A DNA stretch of 64,000 nucleotides from Gemmatimonadota bacterium. GTDB taxonomy: Bacteria > Latescibacterota > UBA2968 > UBA8231. Of this stretch, positions 26,272 to 35,609 are shown in pieces (positions within the stretch are counted from its first letter, which is position 1; the number at the start of each line of letters is the position of its first letter). Under the pieces are notes generated by a model, which had not been told where the DNA came from, did not search any database, and saw nothing but the letters and a program-made list of their open reading frames with translations. The position numbers and the translations under genes are program-made. The stretch lies in contig JABHFS010000121.1 in assembly GCA_018672475.1 (NCBI GenBank), forward strand, positions 1-64,000, given 5' to 3'.

Positions 26272-27633
26272 TTATCCCTTGCCGATGCCCTCGGCCTTGA
26301 AGCCCATTTCGCGCAAAGGTTCCAAATCGAGAATATTACGCCCGTCGAAGATCAGCGCCGGTTTGAGCATCGAATCGTAGATGCGCTGATAATCCAAGTC
26401 GCGGAACTCATCCCATTCGGTCATGACCGCCACCACCTGCGCGCCGACCGCCGCCTGGTAAGGATCGCTGCAGATTTCGATTTCACCGCCGCTGCCCTCG
26501 GCCGGCTGCAAGTCGGCGTGGACCTGCTCAGCGGGCACCTTGGGATCGTAGATAGCCAACTGCGCCTGCTCCTGCAAAAGGTCGCGGCACACGTAAATCG
26601 AGGCCGACTCGCGAGTGTCGTTGGTGTCCTTCTTAAAGGCGAAACCTAAGACCGCGATGCGCTTGCCCGACGCGGTGTTAAAAAGTGCCTGCATAATCCG
26701 TCGCGAGAAACGTTTTTTCTGGTAGTCGTTCATAGAAACAACCTGTTCCCAATAGTCGGCGACTTCTTCCAAGCCGAAGTGCTGGCACAGATAGACCAGG
26801 TTAAAGATATCCTTCTGGAAACAGGACCCGCCGAAACCCACCGAGCTTTTGAGGAACTTCGGGCCGATGCGACTATCGAGGCCGATGGCGCGGCCGATCT
26901 CGTCGACATCGGCGCCGGTCTCTTCGCAAAGGGCGGAAATGGCGTTGATCGAGGATATGCGCTGGGCCAGAAAGGCGTTGGCCGTCAACTTCGATAACTC
27001 CGACGACCACAAATTGGTGGTAATGATTTTTTCGCGCGGCACCCACTGCGCGTAAACCGAGGCCAATTTTTCAATCGCGGCAGCCCCTTCCGCGGTGCGC
27101 TCGCCGCCGATCAGCACCCGATCCGGCGCTTCGAGGTCCTGTACCGCCGAACCCTCGGCTAAAAATTCTGGGTTGGAAAGCACCTGCAACGAGCCCTTGC
27201 CCTTGGTCGCTTCGAGAATGGTGCGCACCGCGTCGGCCGTGCGCACCGGCACGGTCGATTTCTCGACGATGATCTTGTCGGAATCGGCAACTTCGGCGAT
27301 GTGGCGCGCGCAGCTCTCAACATATTTTAGGTCGGCGGCCCGCCCGGCGCCGATGCCGTAGTCCTTGGTCGGTGTGCTGACCGCGATAAAAACGATATCG
27401 GCATCGCGCACGCCCTTGTCGCGATCCGTGGTAAAAAACAAATTCCGCCCACGACTGCCTTTGACTATTTCGTCGAGGCCCGGCTCGAAGATCGGCAAGG
27501 TATCGGAGTTCCAGGCGTCGATGCGCTCAGCGTTGTAATCGACGATAGTCACTTCGATATCGGGACACTTGTGGGCGATCATCGCCATCGTGGGACCACC
27601 GACATAGCCGGCACCGACACAACAAATTTTCAT
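26272..27633 (-). CDS. ugd: UDP-glucose 6-dehydrogenase
   Basis: I choose the ATG at 27633 (after GGAAG) over a start 11 codons upstream, because the protein then opens with the Rossmann motif [20 protein letters not shown]. The 453-residue enzyme has the catalytic C271 in [16 protein letters not shown] and the [11 protein letters not shown] block. It oxidises UDP-glucose to UDP-glucuronate with two NAD+. The length and the FQKD-type active site resemble the eukaryotic branch of the family rather than E. coli Ugd (about 388 residues). UDP-glucuronate feeds polysaccharide synthesis; rfbA elsewhere in the window points the same way. Confidence 0.93.
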   Translation of the reverse strand: MKICCVGAGYVGGPTMAMIAHKCPDIEVTIVDYNAERIDAWNSDTLPIFEPGLDEIVKGSRGRNLFFTTDRDKGVRDADIVFIAVSTPTKDYGIGAGRAADLKYVESCARHIAEVADSDKIIVEKSTVPVRTADAVRTILEATKGKGSLQVLSNPEFLAEGSAVQDLEAPDRVLIGGERTAEGAAAIEKLASVYAQWVPREKIITTNLWSSELSKLTANAFLAQRISSINAISALCEETGADVDEIGRAIGLDSRIGPKFLKSSVGFGGSCFQKDIFNLVYLCQHFGLEEVADYWEQVVSMNDYQKKRFSRRIMQALFNTASGKRIAVLGFAFKKDTNDTRESASIYVCRDLLQEQAQLAIYDPKVPAEQVHADLQPAEGSGGEIEICSDPYQAAVGAQVVAVMTEWDEFRDLDYQRIYDSMLKPALIFDGRNILDLEPLREMGFKAEGIGKG

Positions 27634-27805
27634 GCTTACTTCCGTCAATACGATTTCTCCAATCAATGGGTCCGCACAAAATATAGGATCGCGGCGCGGA
27701 ACCTGCTCGTTTCAGCGTAGAACAAAACCTAGGGTTGCATGTACTGTATCGAACAGAATTACCCGATCCTCTACTCGCCAAGCGGGATCCCGTCGAGCTG
27801 AGCCG

Positions 27806-29338
27806 TTAGTCGCCCGTTAAAATCTCCATCGCCGCGTTGCGCCCGTTAATCGCGATAACGCTGCCGCCCGGATGCGTACAAGCGCCGCAAAGGAAAAAAC
27901 CCTGCATCGGCGTGCGCGCGGCCAAGCGCTGGTCCCACATATGTGCGGGCAGACACTCGCCCTGGAAAATATGCCCACCACGCAAACCCACCCTCTGTTC
28001 AATATCGGGCGGCCCCATCACCTCGATATCAACTACCGCTGCGGGAATATTACGACAGAAACGGCCAATCGACGCCAGCGCCAATTCGCCTACTTCCGCG
28101 CGTCGACCGTCCCAATCGCCCTCGGCAAAAGCATAGGGCACATACTGGGCGAAAACGCTCATGATGTGCAGACCCTCGGGCGCCACACTGGCATCATGCG
28201 CGGTCTGAAAATACAGCTCGGTCCACAATCGCTTGGGCAATTGGCCCGCCCGGGCCGCGGCAAAACCTCGACGCCATTCGTCCTTAGAAAGCGGCGTATT
28301 GACCTGCCCCCGGTGGTGCGGCGCATCGGTTCCGGGCCGGGCTATAAAGTCAGGTAATTCGCTAAGCGCCACGTTGACCTTGACCGTCGCGCCCTCGATC
28401 GGCACCGCTTCGACCTGCGTCCGCCAACCCGAATCGGCCGCCTCGCCCAATAGACCCAGGGTCGTAACCGGATCGGCGTTTGACACGACGATCGGCGCCG
28501 CCAGCCAATCCCCACCAGCCAACGCCACGCCCTCGCCCGGCACAATCCGCGACACCGGCACCCCTGTCGCCACCTGCACCCCCGCCTCGCGCGCAATATC
28601 GCAGAGCATAAAAGAAACACCGCCCATACCGCCCTCGACATAACCCCACATACCCGGCATGCCTCCCATCCGGCCAGACGAATGATGGAAATGGATCGAG
28701 GCCGTACCCGGGTCAAAAGGGCTGGCATTGGTGCCGATCACGCCCTGGCCCAAAACCGCGCACTGCAGGCGCTCGTCCTTTAAATAGCGCTCGGCGTATT
28801 CGGCCATCGACCACTCGAAGAGCAGACCGCACGCCTCCTCGTCGTCGCCGATGCGTGCTTCGAGCATATCGCGCGTAGGCGGTCTGCCGATCCATACATC
28901 GCCCTCACCTTCGGGCCGAATGGCCTCGCGCAAACGGCGCATCACCGCATACATCGCCCGCCAACCCGCAACATCGCCGGGCGCCAAGCGCGCGATCTCC
29001 GCTTCGCAGGCCGCATCGTCTTCCCACAACTGCACCGAACTGCCGTCTGCGAAGGGTACGAAGAGCCCGTTGACGGCCGGGGTCCATCTAAAGCCGTGTT
29101 TGACCAGATCCAACTCGGATATAACCAGGGGATGCAGCAGGCCCGCCAAATACGCGCAGGGCGACACGCGAAAACCCGGCCAGGGCTCAGCGAGCGTGCA
29201 GGCTCCGCCGACGCGCTCGCGCGCCTCCAGCACCAACACCCGCTTGCCCGCCCGCGCCAAGTAACTGGCACAAGTCAACCCATTGTGCCCCGCACCGACA
29301 ATTATCACGTCCCAAGCCTGCGCGGCCAACTCGCGCAC
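27806..29338 (-). CDS. FAD-dependent oxidoreductase, phytoene dehydrogenase-like
   Basis: An open frame of about 510 residues. The FAD motif WDVIIVGAGHNGLTCASYLA lies at the N-terminus and GGACT, the flavin-contacting block, near residue 43. The C-terminal signature FLCGACTHPGGSVIAING near the end is typical of CrtI-like oxidoreductases and pyridine nucleotide-disulfide domain-2 proteins. The GTG at 29338 is my start; the frame is open further upstream but there overlaps the EamA gene. No carotenoid gene is nearby, so the substrate is unknown. It sits 50 bases after the EamA stop and is probably cotranscribed with it. Confidence 0.85.
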   Translation of the reverse strand: MRELAAQAWDVIIVGAGHNGLTCASYLARAGKRVLVLEARERVGGACTLAEPWPGFRVSPCAYLAGLLHPLVISELDLVKHGFRWTPAVNGLFVPFADGSSVQLWEDDAACEAEIARLAPGDVAGWRAMYAVMRRLREAIRPEGEGDVWIGRPPTRDMLEARIGDDEEACGLLFEWSMAEYAERYLKDERLQCAVLGQGVIGTNASPFDPGTASIHFHHSSGRMGGMPGMWGYVEGGMGGVSFMLCDIAREAGVQVATGVPVSRIVPGEGVALAGGDWLAAPIVVSNADPVTTLGLLGEAADSGWRTQVEAVPIEGATVKVNVALSELPDFIARPGTDAPHHRGQVNTPLSKDEWRRGFAAARAGQLPKRLWTELYFQTAHDASVAPEGLHIMSVFAQYVPYAFAEGDWDGRRAEVGELALASIGRFCRNIPAAVVDIEVMGPPDIEQRVGLRGGHIFQGECLPAHMWDQRLAARTPMQGFFLCGACTHPGGSVIAINGRNAAMEILTGD

Positions 29339-29388
29339 CGGCGCAGGTAAACCGACGCACCCCCAAACCTCCGCCGTTTTCCCCAGAA

Positions 29389-30297
29389 CTAAGCCCCCTG
29401 GCCCTGGGCGCGTTCGACCTGGTTCGCCACCACAATGCCCACCACCACCAAAGCCACGCTGGCCAACAGATAGGGCGACAGCGCATCGCCCAGCAACCAG
29501 GCGCTCAACAGCACGCCGACGATCGGCGTAATAAAACTGAAAACCCCCAACCGACTCGGCGAGTGGTGACGCAGCAAAAAAACCAGGACAATAAAACAAA
29601 GACCGGCCACCACAATGCCCTGATAAAGCACACCCGCGATGACCGCGCCACTGAACACATATTCCGCTTCCGCCTCGAAGAAGACGCTCCAAGCGGCAAA
29701 AAGCGGCAAGCTCAGCATCGCCTGCCAGAACAATACCTGATAGGGGTTGAGCCCCTGCACCAGACGCTTAATCACCACCTGCCGCAACCCCAGGAGCAAT
29801 CCACTCGCCGCCACCATTACGTCGCCGAGCAGATAACCCGTCTCCCCAAACGAGACCGACTCCCAAAACAACAATAGCACACCCGCGAACGAGAAAGCAA
29901 AGCCCAGCCACTTGCCCAGCCCCAACCGATCACCGACAAGCAGGTGTGCAAAGAGTGCGGTAAAAAAGGGGTAGACGTTGATCACCACCCCCGAACGGCT
30001 GGCCGTGGTGTACCCGGTACCCGCGTTGAGCAACCAGATCTGCAAGGCAAAAAGCAATGCTAGGCCGCCCAGCCCTTTCCACTCGCTGGCGGGTACGCGC
30101 AACGGAATACCAGCAAAAAGCGCCCCGACCCAAACGGTCAGAGCGCCCAATGCAAAACGCAGGCCGGCCATCGCTGCCGGCGGCACGCCGTCGAGTCCCA
30201 TCTTGATCGCCACGGGGTTGCCACCCCACAACACAGAAGTCAAGAGGGCCAGGGCTCCGGCTTGCAGCCCGACAGCCTCGTTGCGTATCTGGCTCAC
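29389..30297 (-). CDS. EamA/DMT-family transporter
   Basis: A 302-residue membrane protein of about ten helices in two EamA repeats (residues roughly 10-145 and 155-295), e.g. GALALLTSVLWGGNPVAIKM and YLLASVALVVVGIVVANQV. I start at GTG 30297, two bases after the upstream cyclophilin stop (TGAGGTG), where the sequence joins the family; codons further upstream lie inside that gene and are Arg/Ser-rich nonsense. DMT transporters export or import amino acids, nucleosides or other small metabolites. The tight spacing suggests cotranscription with the two cyclophilins, though no functional link is evident. Confidence 0.88.
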   Translation of the reverse strand: MSQIRNEAVGLQAGALALLTSVLWGGNPVAIKMGLDGVPPAAMAGLRFALGALTVWVGALFAGIPLRVPASEWKGLGGLALLFALQIWLLNAGTGYTTASRSGVVINVYPFFTALFAHLLVGDRLGLGKWLGFAFSFAGVLLLFWESVSFGETGYLLGDVMVAASGLLLGLRQVVIKRLVQGLNPYQVLFWQAMLSLPLFAAWSVFFEAEAEYVFSGAVIAGVLYQGIVVAGLCFIVLVFLLRHHSPSRLGVFSFITPIVGVLLSAWLLGDALSPYLLASVALVVVGIVVANQVERAQGQGA

Positions 30298-30298
30298 C

Positions 30299-30940
30299 TC
30301 AGTCGACGATCGTCGCCGTCTTGATATAATCGAGGTTCGGGAAGTTCTCCTCCAGATAAGAATTACCACGCCCGGAAACCTGCCCCTGATTCGGCTGCTG
30401 GCCGTATTCGGCGTTGATCTGATCGACTACTTCCATACCCTCAATCACCTCGCCGAAGGGCGCGAAACCCATGCCGTCGAGATTGAGATTTTCGCCATAA
30501 TTGATAAAGACCTGGGTGGTGCGGGTATTGGGTTTGTTCTGCTTGGCGAAAGTGATGCGACCGCGTTTGTTCTGCTGCTTGACCTGATCGTCGAGAATAT
30601 TAGCGGTGTGCCAGACCTTGGTCAGTTCCGGGTCCGGGCTTATGCCCCACTGCACCACGAAACCAGGCACTACACGAAAAAAACGTTGCTCGTTATAAAA
30701 GCCGTTTTTGACCAGGTTGTAGAACCGGTCGGCGCCGCGAGGCGACCATTCGCGCGTCACATGAATTTTGAAATCGCCGGCACTGGTCGCAAAGAGCACC
30801 GTGAATTCGGCGGGTGACTCCTGTTTGATCGCATCGCTTTTAGGATCCTGCAAGAGCGCCGTGTTTCCTTCCGCGCCTTGATCACCGGCCCCACAGCCCA
30901 AGGCCCAGAGCACGCTGACCATCAGTGCAGTATGCTTCAT
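30299..30940 (-). CDS. Peptidyl-prolyl cis-trans isomerase, cyclophilin type, lipoprotein
   Basis: A 213-residue cyclophilin with an N-terminal lipoprotein signal (MVSVLWALGCGAG, lipobox Cys near residue 17). The catalytic Arg is in RFFRVVPGFVVQWG and the Phe/Gln block is TQVFINYGENL. The His of classical CypA (H126) is replaced in LDGMGFAPFGEV, which is common in bacterial members. It would assist folding of exported proteins in the periplasm. It is one of two tandem paralogues, about 60 percent identical by eye, separated by 30 bases. Confidence 0.92.
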   Translation of the reverse strand: MKHTALMVSVLWALGCGAGDQGAEGNTALLQDPKSDAIKQESPAEFTVLFATSAGDFKIHVTREWSPRGADRFYNLVKNGFYNEQRFFRVVPGFVVQWGISPDPELTKVWHTANILDDQVKQQNKRGRITFAKQNKPNTRTTQVFINYGENLNLDGMGFAPFGEVIEGMEVVDQINAEYGQQPNQGQVSGRGNSYLEENFPNLDYIKTATIVD

Positions 30941-30970
30941 ATCTCAATTCCTCTTTGCATGGTGGTTCGT

Positions 30971-31621
30971 TTACTCGGCGATACTCGCCGTAACGATATA
31001 ATCCAGATCGGGAAAGGTCTCGATCAAGTATTCATTGCCGCGCTCGCCGATCTTCCCCTGGTCGGGATTCTGGCCGTATTCGGCATTGATCGCGTCTACG
31101 ATCTCCATGCCCTCGACCACCTCGCCGAAGGGTGCAAAACCCATACCGTCGAGATTGACGTTGTCGCCGTAGTTGATAAAAACCTGGGTCGTGCGGCTAT
31201 TGGGCAAACTCGTCGCGGCGAAAGTGATGCGACCGCGCGTATTGCTCTCGGTGACCGGATCGTCCAGGATCCCCGCGCTCCGCCACTGACTAGTCAGCGC
31301 CGGATCTCCGCTCATGCCCCATTGCACCACAAAACCGGGCACCACCCGGAAGAAGCGCTGCTCATTGTAATAACCGCTGGTCACCAACGCGTGGAAATGA
31401 TCGGCACCGTGTGGTGCCCAAGCGCGCGTCACCGCGACCTTGAAATTGCCGGCGCTGGTCTCGAATAGAACCGAGAATTGCTCCGGCGCCTGTTCGTCCG
31501 TGTTTTCTTCTGCCATGAATTGCTCCTCCGTTGCTATCGTGTTCGCCTGAAGTATTTCACTATCATCCCCGCCGCACGCCACGAACACTGCCATGGCCAG
31601 AAACAAGAATGTGAAATGCAA
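30971..31621 (-). CDS. Peptidyl-prolyl cis-trans isomerase, cyclophilin type, lipoprotein (paralogue)
   Basis: A 216-residue tandem paralogue of the next gene. The lipoprotein signal MHFTFLFLAMAVFVACGGDD has its lipobox Cys at residue 16. The core motifs RFFRVVPGFVVQWGMS, TQVFINYGDNVNLDGMGF and APFGEVVEGMEIVD are shared with the copy downstream. The N-terminal linker differs and is acidic. It follows the transketolase stop by only three bases on the same strand. The pair most likely arose by local duplication. Confidence 0.92.
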   Translation of the reverse strand: MHFTFLFLAMAVFVACGGDDSEILQANTIATEEQFMAEENTDEQAPEQFSVLFETSAGNFKVAVTRAWAPHGADHFHALVTSGYYNEQRFFRVVPGFVVQWGMSGDPALTSQWRSAGILDDPVTESNTRGRITFAATSLPNSRTTQVFINYGDNVNLDGMGFAPFGEVVEGMEIVDAINAEYGQNPDQGKIGERGNEYLIETFPDLDYIVTASIAE

Positions 31622-31624
31622 AGT

Positions 31625-33865
31625 CTATAGTCCCTTCGCCGCCGCGACGAGTGCCTGGGCCGTAAGGCCGAAATGCGCCCAGGTCTCCATATGGCCCTCG
31701 GAAGGCGCCGTCGTCGGGTCCGTGATGCCGACATGGGCCGCGGGCACCTTGTTCTCGGCCGCCACGCCCGCCACCAAAGCAGCAAAACCACGCAGCCCCG
31801 AATCGACCCCACCGATCAACCCGTCCTCGATGGTCACCACTCCCCTAGGATAGCGGCGCACGAGTTTCTCTAGTGCACCGGCCGCCAGCGGCAAACCGTT
31901 GACGATATGCACATCTACCTTGCCGCCGAGTTTGTCGGCCGCCTGACCCGCTAAGAACGCCGGTGCGCCCATCGCCAGAATCGCCTTCTGCGCTTTCGGG
32001 TAGCTACGATAAGCCGTCACCGCTTCCCACTCGTCACCAGCCTCCCACAACGGCCCCGAGCCGTCCTGCTTTTCGAGCGTCGGTAGCGAATCGCGCGGGA
32101 TGCCGATCATATGCGCGCCATAGTGCGCCGCCATATCGCAGACGGCCAAGAAGGCCGAGCGCGCGTCGGAGGGCGCGTAAAAACGGTGCATATACGGCAG
32201 ATAGCACAGGCCGATATTGATCCAATCCAGGCCCCAACCCGAAAAGTGATCGCGGCCGGTACAAGCGCCCACGTGCGAGACGTGGAACGCCGCGTTGATG
32301 CCCTCGTTGACGCCGGTCAGGTTGCGCTGGTAGCGCCACATGTCGAAACCCTCGCGGGCGATGCCCTCGTAGAAGGCGGCGAAGGTCGAGACCACGTTGA
32401 GCTGTGGCCCGCCGCCGCTCATCGCCAAGCCATTGGTGATCAGACAGGCCGCCTGCTCTTCGATGCTCATCTCGAACTGGTGGTCCGCCTTTAAGAAGGT
32501 CCTCGCTTTGGCCAGCTTGGTCGAGGGATCCAGATCGCAACTAACAACAAAGACATCGTCGGGAAAACGCGCGGCCACTGCAGCATAACCCGCCTCAGAC
32601 CCGGCGCGCGCGCTTTCGCTCTTACCGACCGGGGGCAGACTGACTTTTTTCTTTGCGCTCTTGGGCAGCACCAAGTTGCGGCTGCCGGGCGCCGGCCGGG
32701 CTTTCGTTACGACCTGCCGCTTCTTCTTGCGGCCTAGCGCAGAAGCGGCCTGGCGCTGCGACGGCGTCTTTTTAAACATTGGATTGCGCAAGACCTTGGC
32801 GGTGTCGCGACCCTTCATATGTCCGTCGTGGTGACCTGCGCCACCGGGCAAGTTATTGACCAGAAAGATGCATTCGAGCATCGACACCACATCGCGATAG
32901 CTCATCAGCGAACCTGGCACCCAGACACGCGTGTCCATCTTAACTCCATTCGCTGTGGCAAAGGCCTCCACCTCTTTCCCGATGCCCAAACGATCGCCGA
33001 AATCGCCGAGGTGTTCGCGCGTGCCCGTCGGATAGATCATCGTCGGCTTGCCGCTCTGCGCCAATTTGTAGGCTTCGCGATACACCTTGTAGAGACCCGC
33101 CATGTCGTGCAGGCTTTCGGTCTCCAAAACTTCCACGCCCATCGCGGCGACAATGCCGCGCGGATCCTTGTCCATAATCGCCTCGGTCGTGCCCGAAAGC
33201 TGGATCCCGTTGCGGTGCATGACGAAAGTAATCGGCGCGCCGTTCGCCGAAGCGCCATTAAAGCCGTTGAGCGCCTGGCCCGAAATATAACCGGCATCAC
33301 CGCAGTGGCAGACGACCCAGGAGTCCTTGCCGAAATTGGCGCGCTTGCCCAACGCCTGGCCCACCGCTGTCGGCACCATCACACCAAGGCGCCCGCCATT
33401 GAGCTGGGTGCCGCCCGGCAGCCAGGAGACGTGTCCGGGAATATCCAATCCGCGGCGAAAACCCTCGACGACGATCTCATCATCGATAAAACCCAACGCC
33501 GCCAAAGCCGCGTAATAACCGACCGAAGTATGCGCGTGTTCGATGGTATATTCGATCTTCTCGTAATCGCTGACCACCAGCGTCAACAAGAGCGACGGTA
33601 TCAACTCTAACCCTCCGCCGAGATGATCCAGCTCGTTGATCTTAGCCAACGAAGCCAGCGAGCGAACCGCGGTGCCGGCCGCGTCGATCGACAGGCTTTC
33701 CAGCGCGGCGACCTGATCCCGGCTCAGCGCGCGCTGTTTGCCGATGTCGACAGTGAGCGGCAGCACTTCGGAGCGCACGGTCTTGCCGAGATAACTCGTT
33801 TTGCCCAGCAACTTCTCGTTGCGCCGCTTCTGTCCCGCTTCCGACGTCTTTATTCCCCTGGCCAT
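31625..33865 (-). CDS. Transketolase-like thiamine-diphosphate enzyme
   Basis: A 746-residue ThDP enzyme. The N-terminal ThDP-binding half has GDAGYISGQALNGFNGASAN at 189-208 and a substrate-site HLGGGLELIP block at 81-90. The pyrimidine-binding half starts near 425 (EAGYAAVAARFPDDVFVV) with the glutamate in EEQAACLITNGLAMSGG. A Lys/Arg/Pro-rich linker (about 365-415) separates the halves and is not typical of transketolase. Annotation as transketolase (C2 transfer in the pentose phosphate pathway) is the best fit, but a related ketolase with another substrate is possible. It heads a leftward cluster with the cyclophilins. Confidence 0.8.
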   Translation of the reverse strand: MARGIKTSEAGQKRRNEKLLGKTSYLGKTVRSEVLPLTVDIGKQRALSRDQVAALESLSIDAAGTAVRSLASLAKINELDHLGGGLELIPSLLLTLVVSDYEKIEYTIEHAHTSVGYYAALAALGFIDDEIVVEGFRRGLDIPGHVSWLPGGTQLNGGRLGVMVPTAVGQALGKRANFGKDSWVVCHCGDAGYISGQALNGFNGASANGAPITFVMHRNGIQLSGTTEAIMDKDPRGIVAAMGVEVLETESLHDMAGLYKVYREAYKLAQSGKPTMIYPTGTREHLGDFGDRLGIGKEVEAFATANGVKMDTRVWVPGSLMSYRDVVSMLECIFLVNNLPGGAGHHDGHMKGRDTAKVLRNPMFKKTPSQRQAASALGRKKKRQVVTKARPAPGSRNLVLPKSAKKKVSLPPVGKSESARAGSEAGYAAVAARFPDDVFVVSCDLDPSTKLAKARTFLKADHQFEMSIEEQAACLITNGLAMSGGGPQLNVVSTFAAFYEGIAREGFDMWRYQRNLTGVNEGINAAFHVSHVGACTGRDHFSGWGLDWINIGLCYLPYMHRFYAPSDARSAFLAVCDMAAHYGAHMIGIPRDSLPTLEKQDGSGPLWEAGDEWEAVTAYRSYPKAQKAILAMGAPAFLAGQAADKLGGKVDVHIVNGLPLAAGALEKLVRRYPRGVVTIEDGLIGGVDSGLRGFAALVAGVAAENKVPAAHVGITDPTTAPSEGHMETWAHFGLTAQALVAAAKGL

Positions 33866-34450
33866 GCAGCACTCTCCTGGTGGGATTTCATGGTCTATTA
33901 TTCAATATATAAGCTGTTTAAAAGTATAAACCCCAAGGCAAAAGCGAGCAATTGGATGCGCTATTATTATCGGCGCATACTTGATCAGACAGGGAAGCGT
34001 CGCGGTCCGGGTATGAACTGCACGGGACGATCTGAAGGAGGGAAAGCAGGCACCTGGAATAAATCAACAAAGCCGTCGCGGTCAAAGAAGCGCCCATGGC
34101 CATACAGCCCTTCTCTCCTGCACATCGAGTACCGATATAACATGATACGCAGGATAGGCAAAGGCTGTGTCAATATATAGAAAATATCTCGTAAAATGCA
34201 TCATAAACATCTATAATTATATATACTTATAATTCATATCATATGTCGCGCCAGGACCGACCAGTCACCCCAATTACCGTAAATAGGACAGATTTCGGGC
34301 CAAATTCCGGACAAACGAACAAGCTCGTCCAACTTTCAGGATTGCCTCAACGAAGCCATCACATACTGAATAATGCAACAACCGATATTCTGATTGGGGG
34401 GATTTCTCACAACAATTGAGCTTGAGGCGCCCAACCACTGGAGTACCAAA
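33866..34450. other. Intergenic region, nothing recognised
   Basis: About 585 AT-rich bases. A leftward frame near 34160-33985 reads GRFFDRDGFVDLFQVPAFPP before a stop, resembling a protein fragment, but I cannot name it. The transketolase promoter should be at its left end, where the gene has AGGAG before its ATG at 33865. Confidence 0.35.
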
Positions 34451-34587
34451 GGGCAGGGTGGAGATATTCCCTTGAGCGACTTGCGGTCCCGATTTCACAG
34501 CATTGTGAGATCGGATCAGACCGCCTCTCGGAGGCCGCCAGGGGTGGCGGGCGAGAAATCAGCGAAGAGAACATCCCCACCCTGCCC
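34451..34587 (-). other. Branched hairpin element, probable structured RNA or palindromic repeat
   Basis: Bases 34451-34473 pair with 34565-34587 as an uninterrupted 23-pair stem if transcribed leftward: three positions that would be A-C or C-A mismatches in a rightward RNA become G-U pairs leftward (34462/34576, 34466/34572, 34470/34568). Inside are two further hairpins. One is 34483-34499 with 34504-34524 (GCGGTC, CCGAT and TCACA arms, four-base loop). The other is 34526-34540 with 34545-34556 (TCTCG and CCGCCA arms, four-base loop). The result is a three-way junction. It begins 10 bases after the stop of a leftward operon, so it would be its 3' end; there is no long T-run. It could alternatively be a mobile palindromic (MITE/REP-like) element. 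Confidence 0.6.
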
Positions 34588-34597
34588 GTATCCGCAA

Positions 34598-35608
34598 CTA
34601 GCGCGGCTTAAACTGCACCACCAGCTTCTCCGACCACAACTTATTGGCATCAATCGTCCGTCCCGCATTATGCGGCGTATGCACCACATTGTGCCGCCCC
34701 AACAACGGATCATCCAGCGGCAACGGCTCCTGGTCCCACACATCCGCCGCCAAGCTCAACTCATCGGCCATCACCCGCCGACGGATCGCATCGGTATCGC
34801 AGATCTTCGCCCGGGTCACCATCACCACTAAACACCCCTTGGGCAGTGCATCAATATGCTCCGCCGTGACCAGCCCACCCGTGGTGTTGGTCAACGGCAC
34901 CATCGGCACAAAAATCTCGGCGTCTTCGACCAGCTTCTCCAAGTAATACTCCTGCCGTGAACCCGCTCGGTGGAAACACGGCTCGCTGGCAAAGGGGTCC
35001 CAAGCTGCCACATCGGCGCCCAACATCGAAACAAAGCTGGCGTAACGGCTGGCTATATTCCCCGCCCCAACAATGCGTATGCGCTTGCCGGCGACCGTGC
35101 CGCTACTAAAATCGGGATTGTCGCCAAACTGGTGCCCGCGACCGCCCGGCCGCGCCTTACCCTTCCCGGCTTCGTAATCCCAGGGATCCAAGCTGGTGAT
35201 AATCTCGCGGTGCAACTGCGGAATGCGTCTGAGCCCGCACAGAGTCAACGCCAAACCAAACTCCGCCACCGTCTGCGACCAGAAGCCCTCGCTCGGATGG
35301 TCATAGACCGTTACGCCCTTCTCTGCCAGATACTCGGCACACCCCTCGCCGAGCTTGCGGCCATAAGCGCCTTGGAAAGTCGCCTCTTCCAACCCGGAGA
35401 AATCCTCCAGGCAAGGCCGTTCGACTTCCATACCCAGCGTCACCAGACGAGTTACCCCACTAGCATCGCCAACGACTTCGCCCAAGCTCCGCTCGTCTCC
35501 GTGTTCCAGGCGCTTAAAATCCGCCTCGGGCCACAACATGCGAAAGTGATCAGCGGCAAAGGGCCAAACCCCGTCGAAATCTGGGTGTACGACAACCAAA
35601 CTGCTCAT
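34598..35608 (-). CDS. D-isomer-specific 2-hydroxyacid dehydrogenase-like protein
   Basis: The start at 35608 (ATG one base after the upstream stop TAA, ribosome site GGAAGGAG inside the previous gene) gives 336 residues beginning MSSLVVVHPDFDG. The NAD-binding motif is RIRIVGAGNIASRYASF, and the C-terminal catalytic block reads LSLAADVWDQEPLPLDDPLL with the His in VHTPHNAGRT. The enzyme would interconvert a 2-hydroxy and a 2-oxo acid. It is translationally coupled to the MBL-cupin fusion gene, so both probably act on one pathway. Confidence 0.87.
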   Translation of the reverse strand: MSSLVVVHPDFDGVWPFAADHFRMLWPEADFKRLEHGDERSLGEVVGDASGVTRLVTLGMEVERPCLEDFSGLEEATFQGAYGRKLGEGCAEYLAEKGVTVYDHPSEGFWSQTVAEFGLALTLCGLRRIPQLHREIITSLDPWDYEAGKGKARPGGRGHQFGDNPDFSSGTVAGKRIRIVGAGNIASRYASFVSMLGADVAAWDPFASEPCFHRAGSRQEYYLEKLVEDAEIFVPMVPLTNTTGGLVTAEHIDALPKGCLVVMVTRAKICDTDAIRRRVMADELSLAADVWDQEPLPLDDPLLGRHNVVHTPHNAGRTIDANKLWSEKLVVQFKPR

Positions 35609-35609
35609 A

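Noticed and set aside
29339..29692. 118-codon upstream extension of the phytoene-dehydrogenase-like gene
   Set aside because: It overlaps the C-terminal membrane helices of the EamA transporter and does not resemble the oxidoreductase family; the FAD motif starts just after 29338.
33985..34173. Leftward frame reading GRFFDRDGFVDLF as a dioxygenase remnant
   Set aside because: The likeness is limited to a few residues and the remainder has no PhyH ligand motifs.
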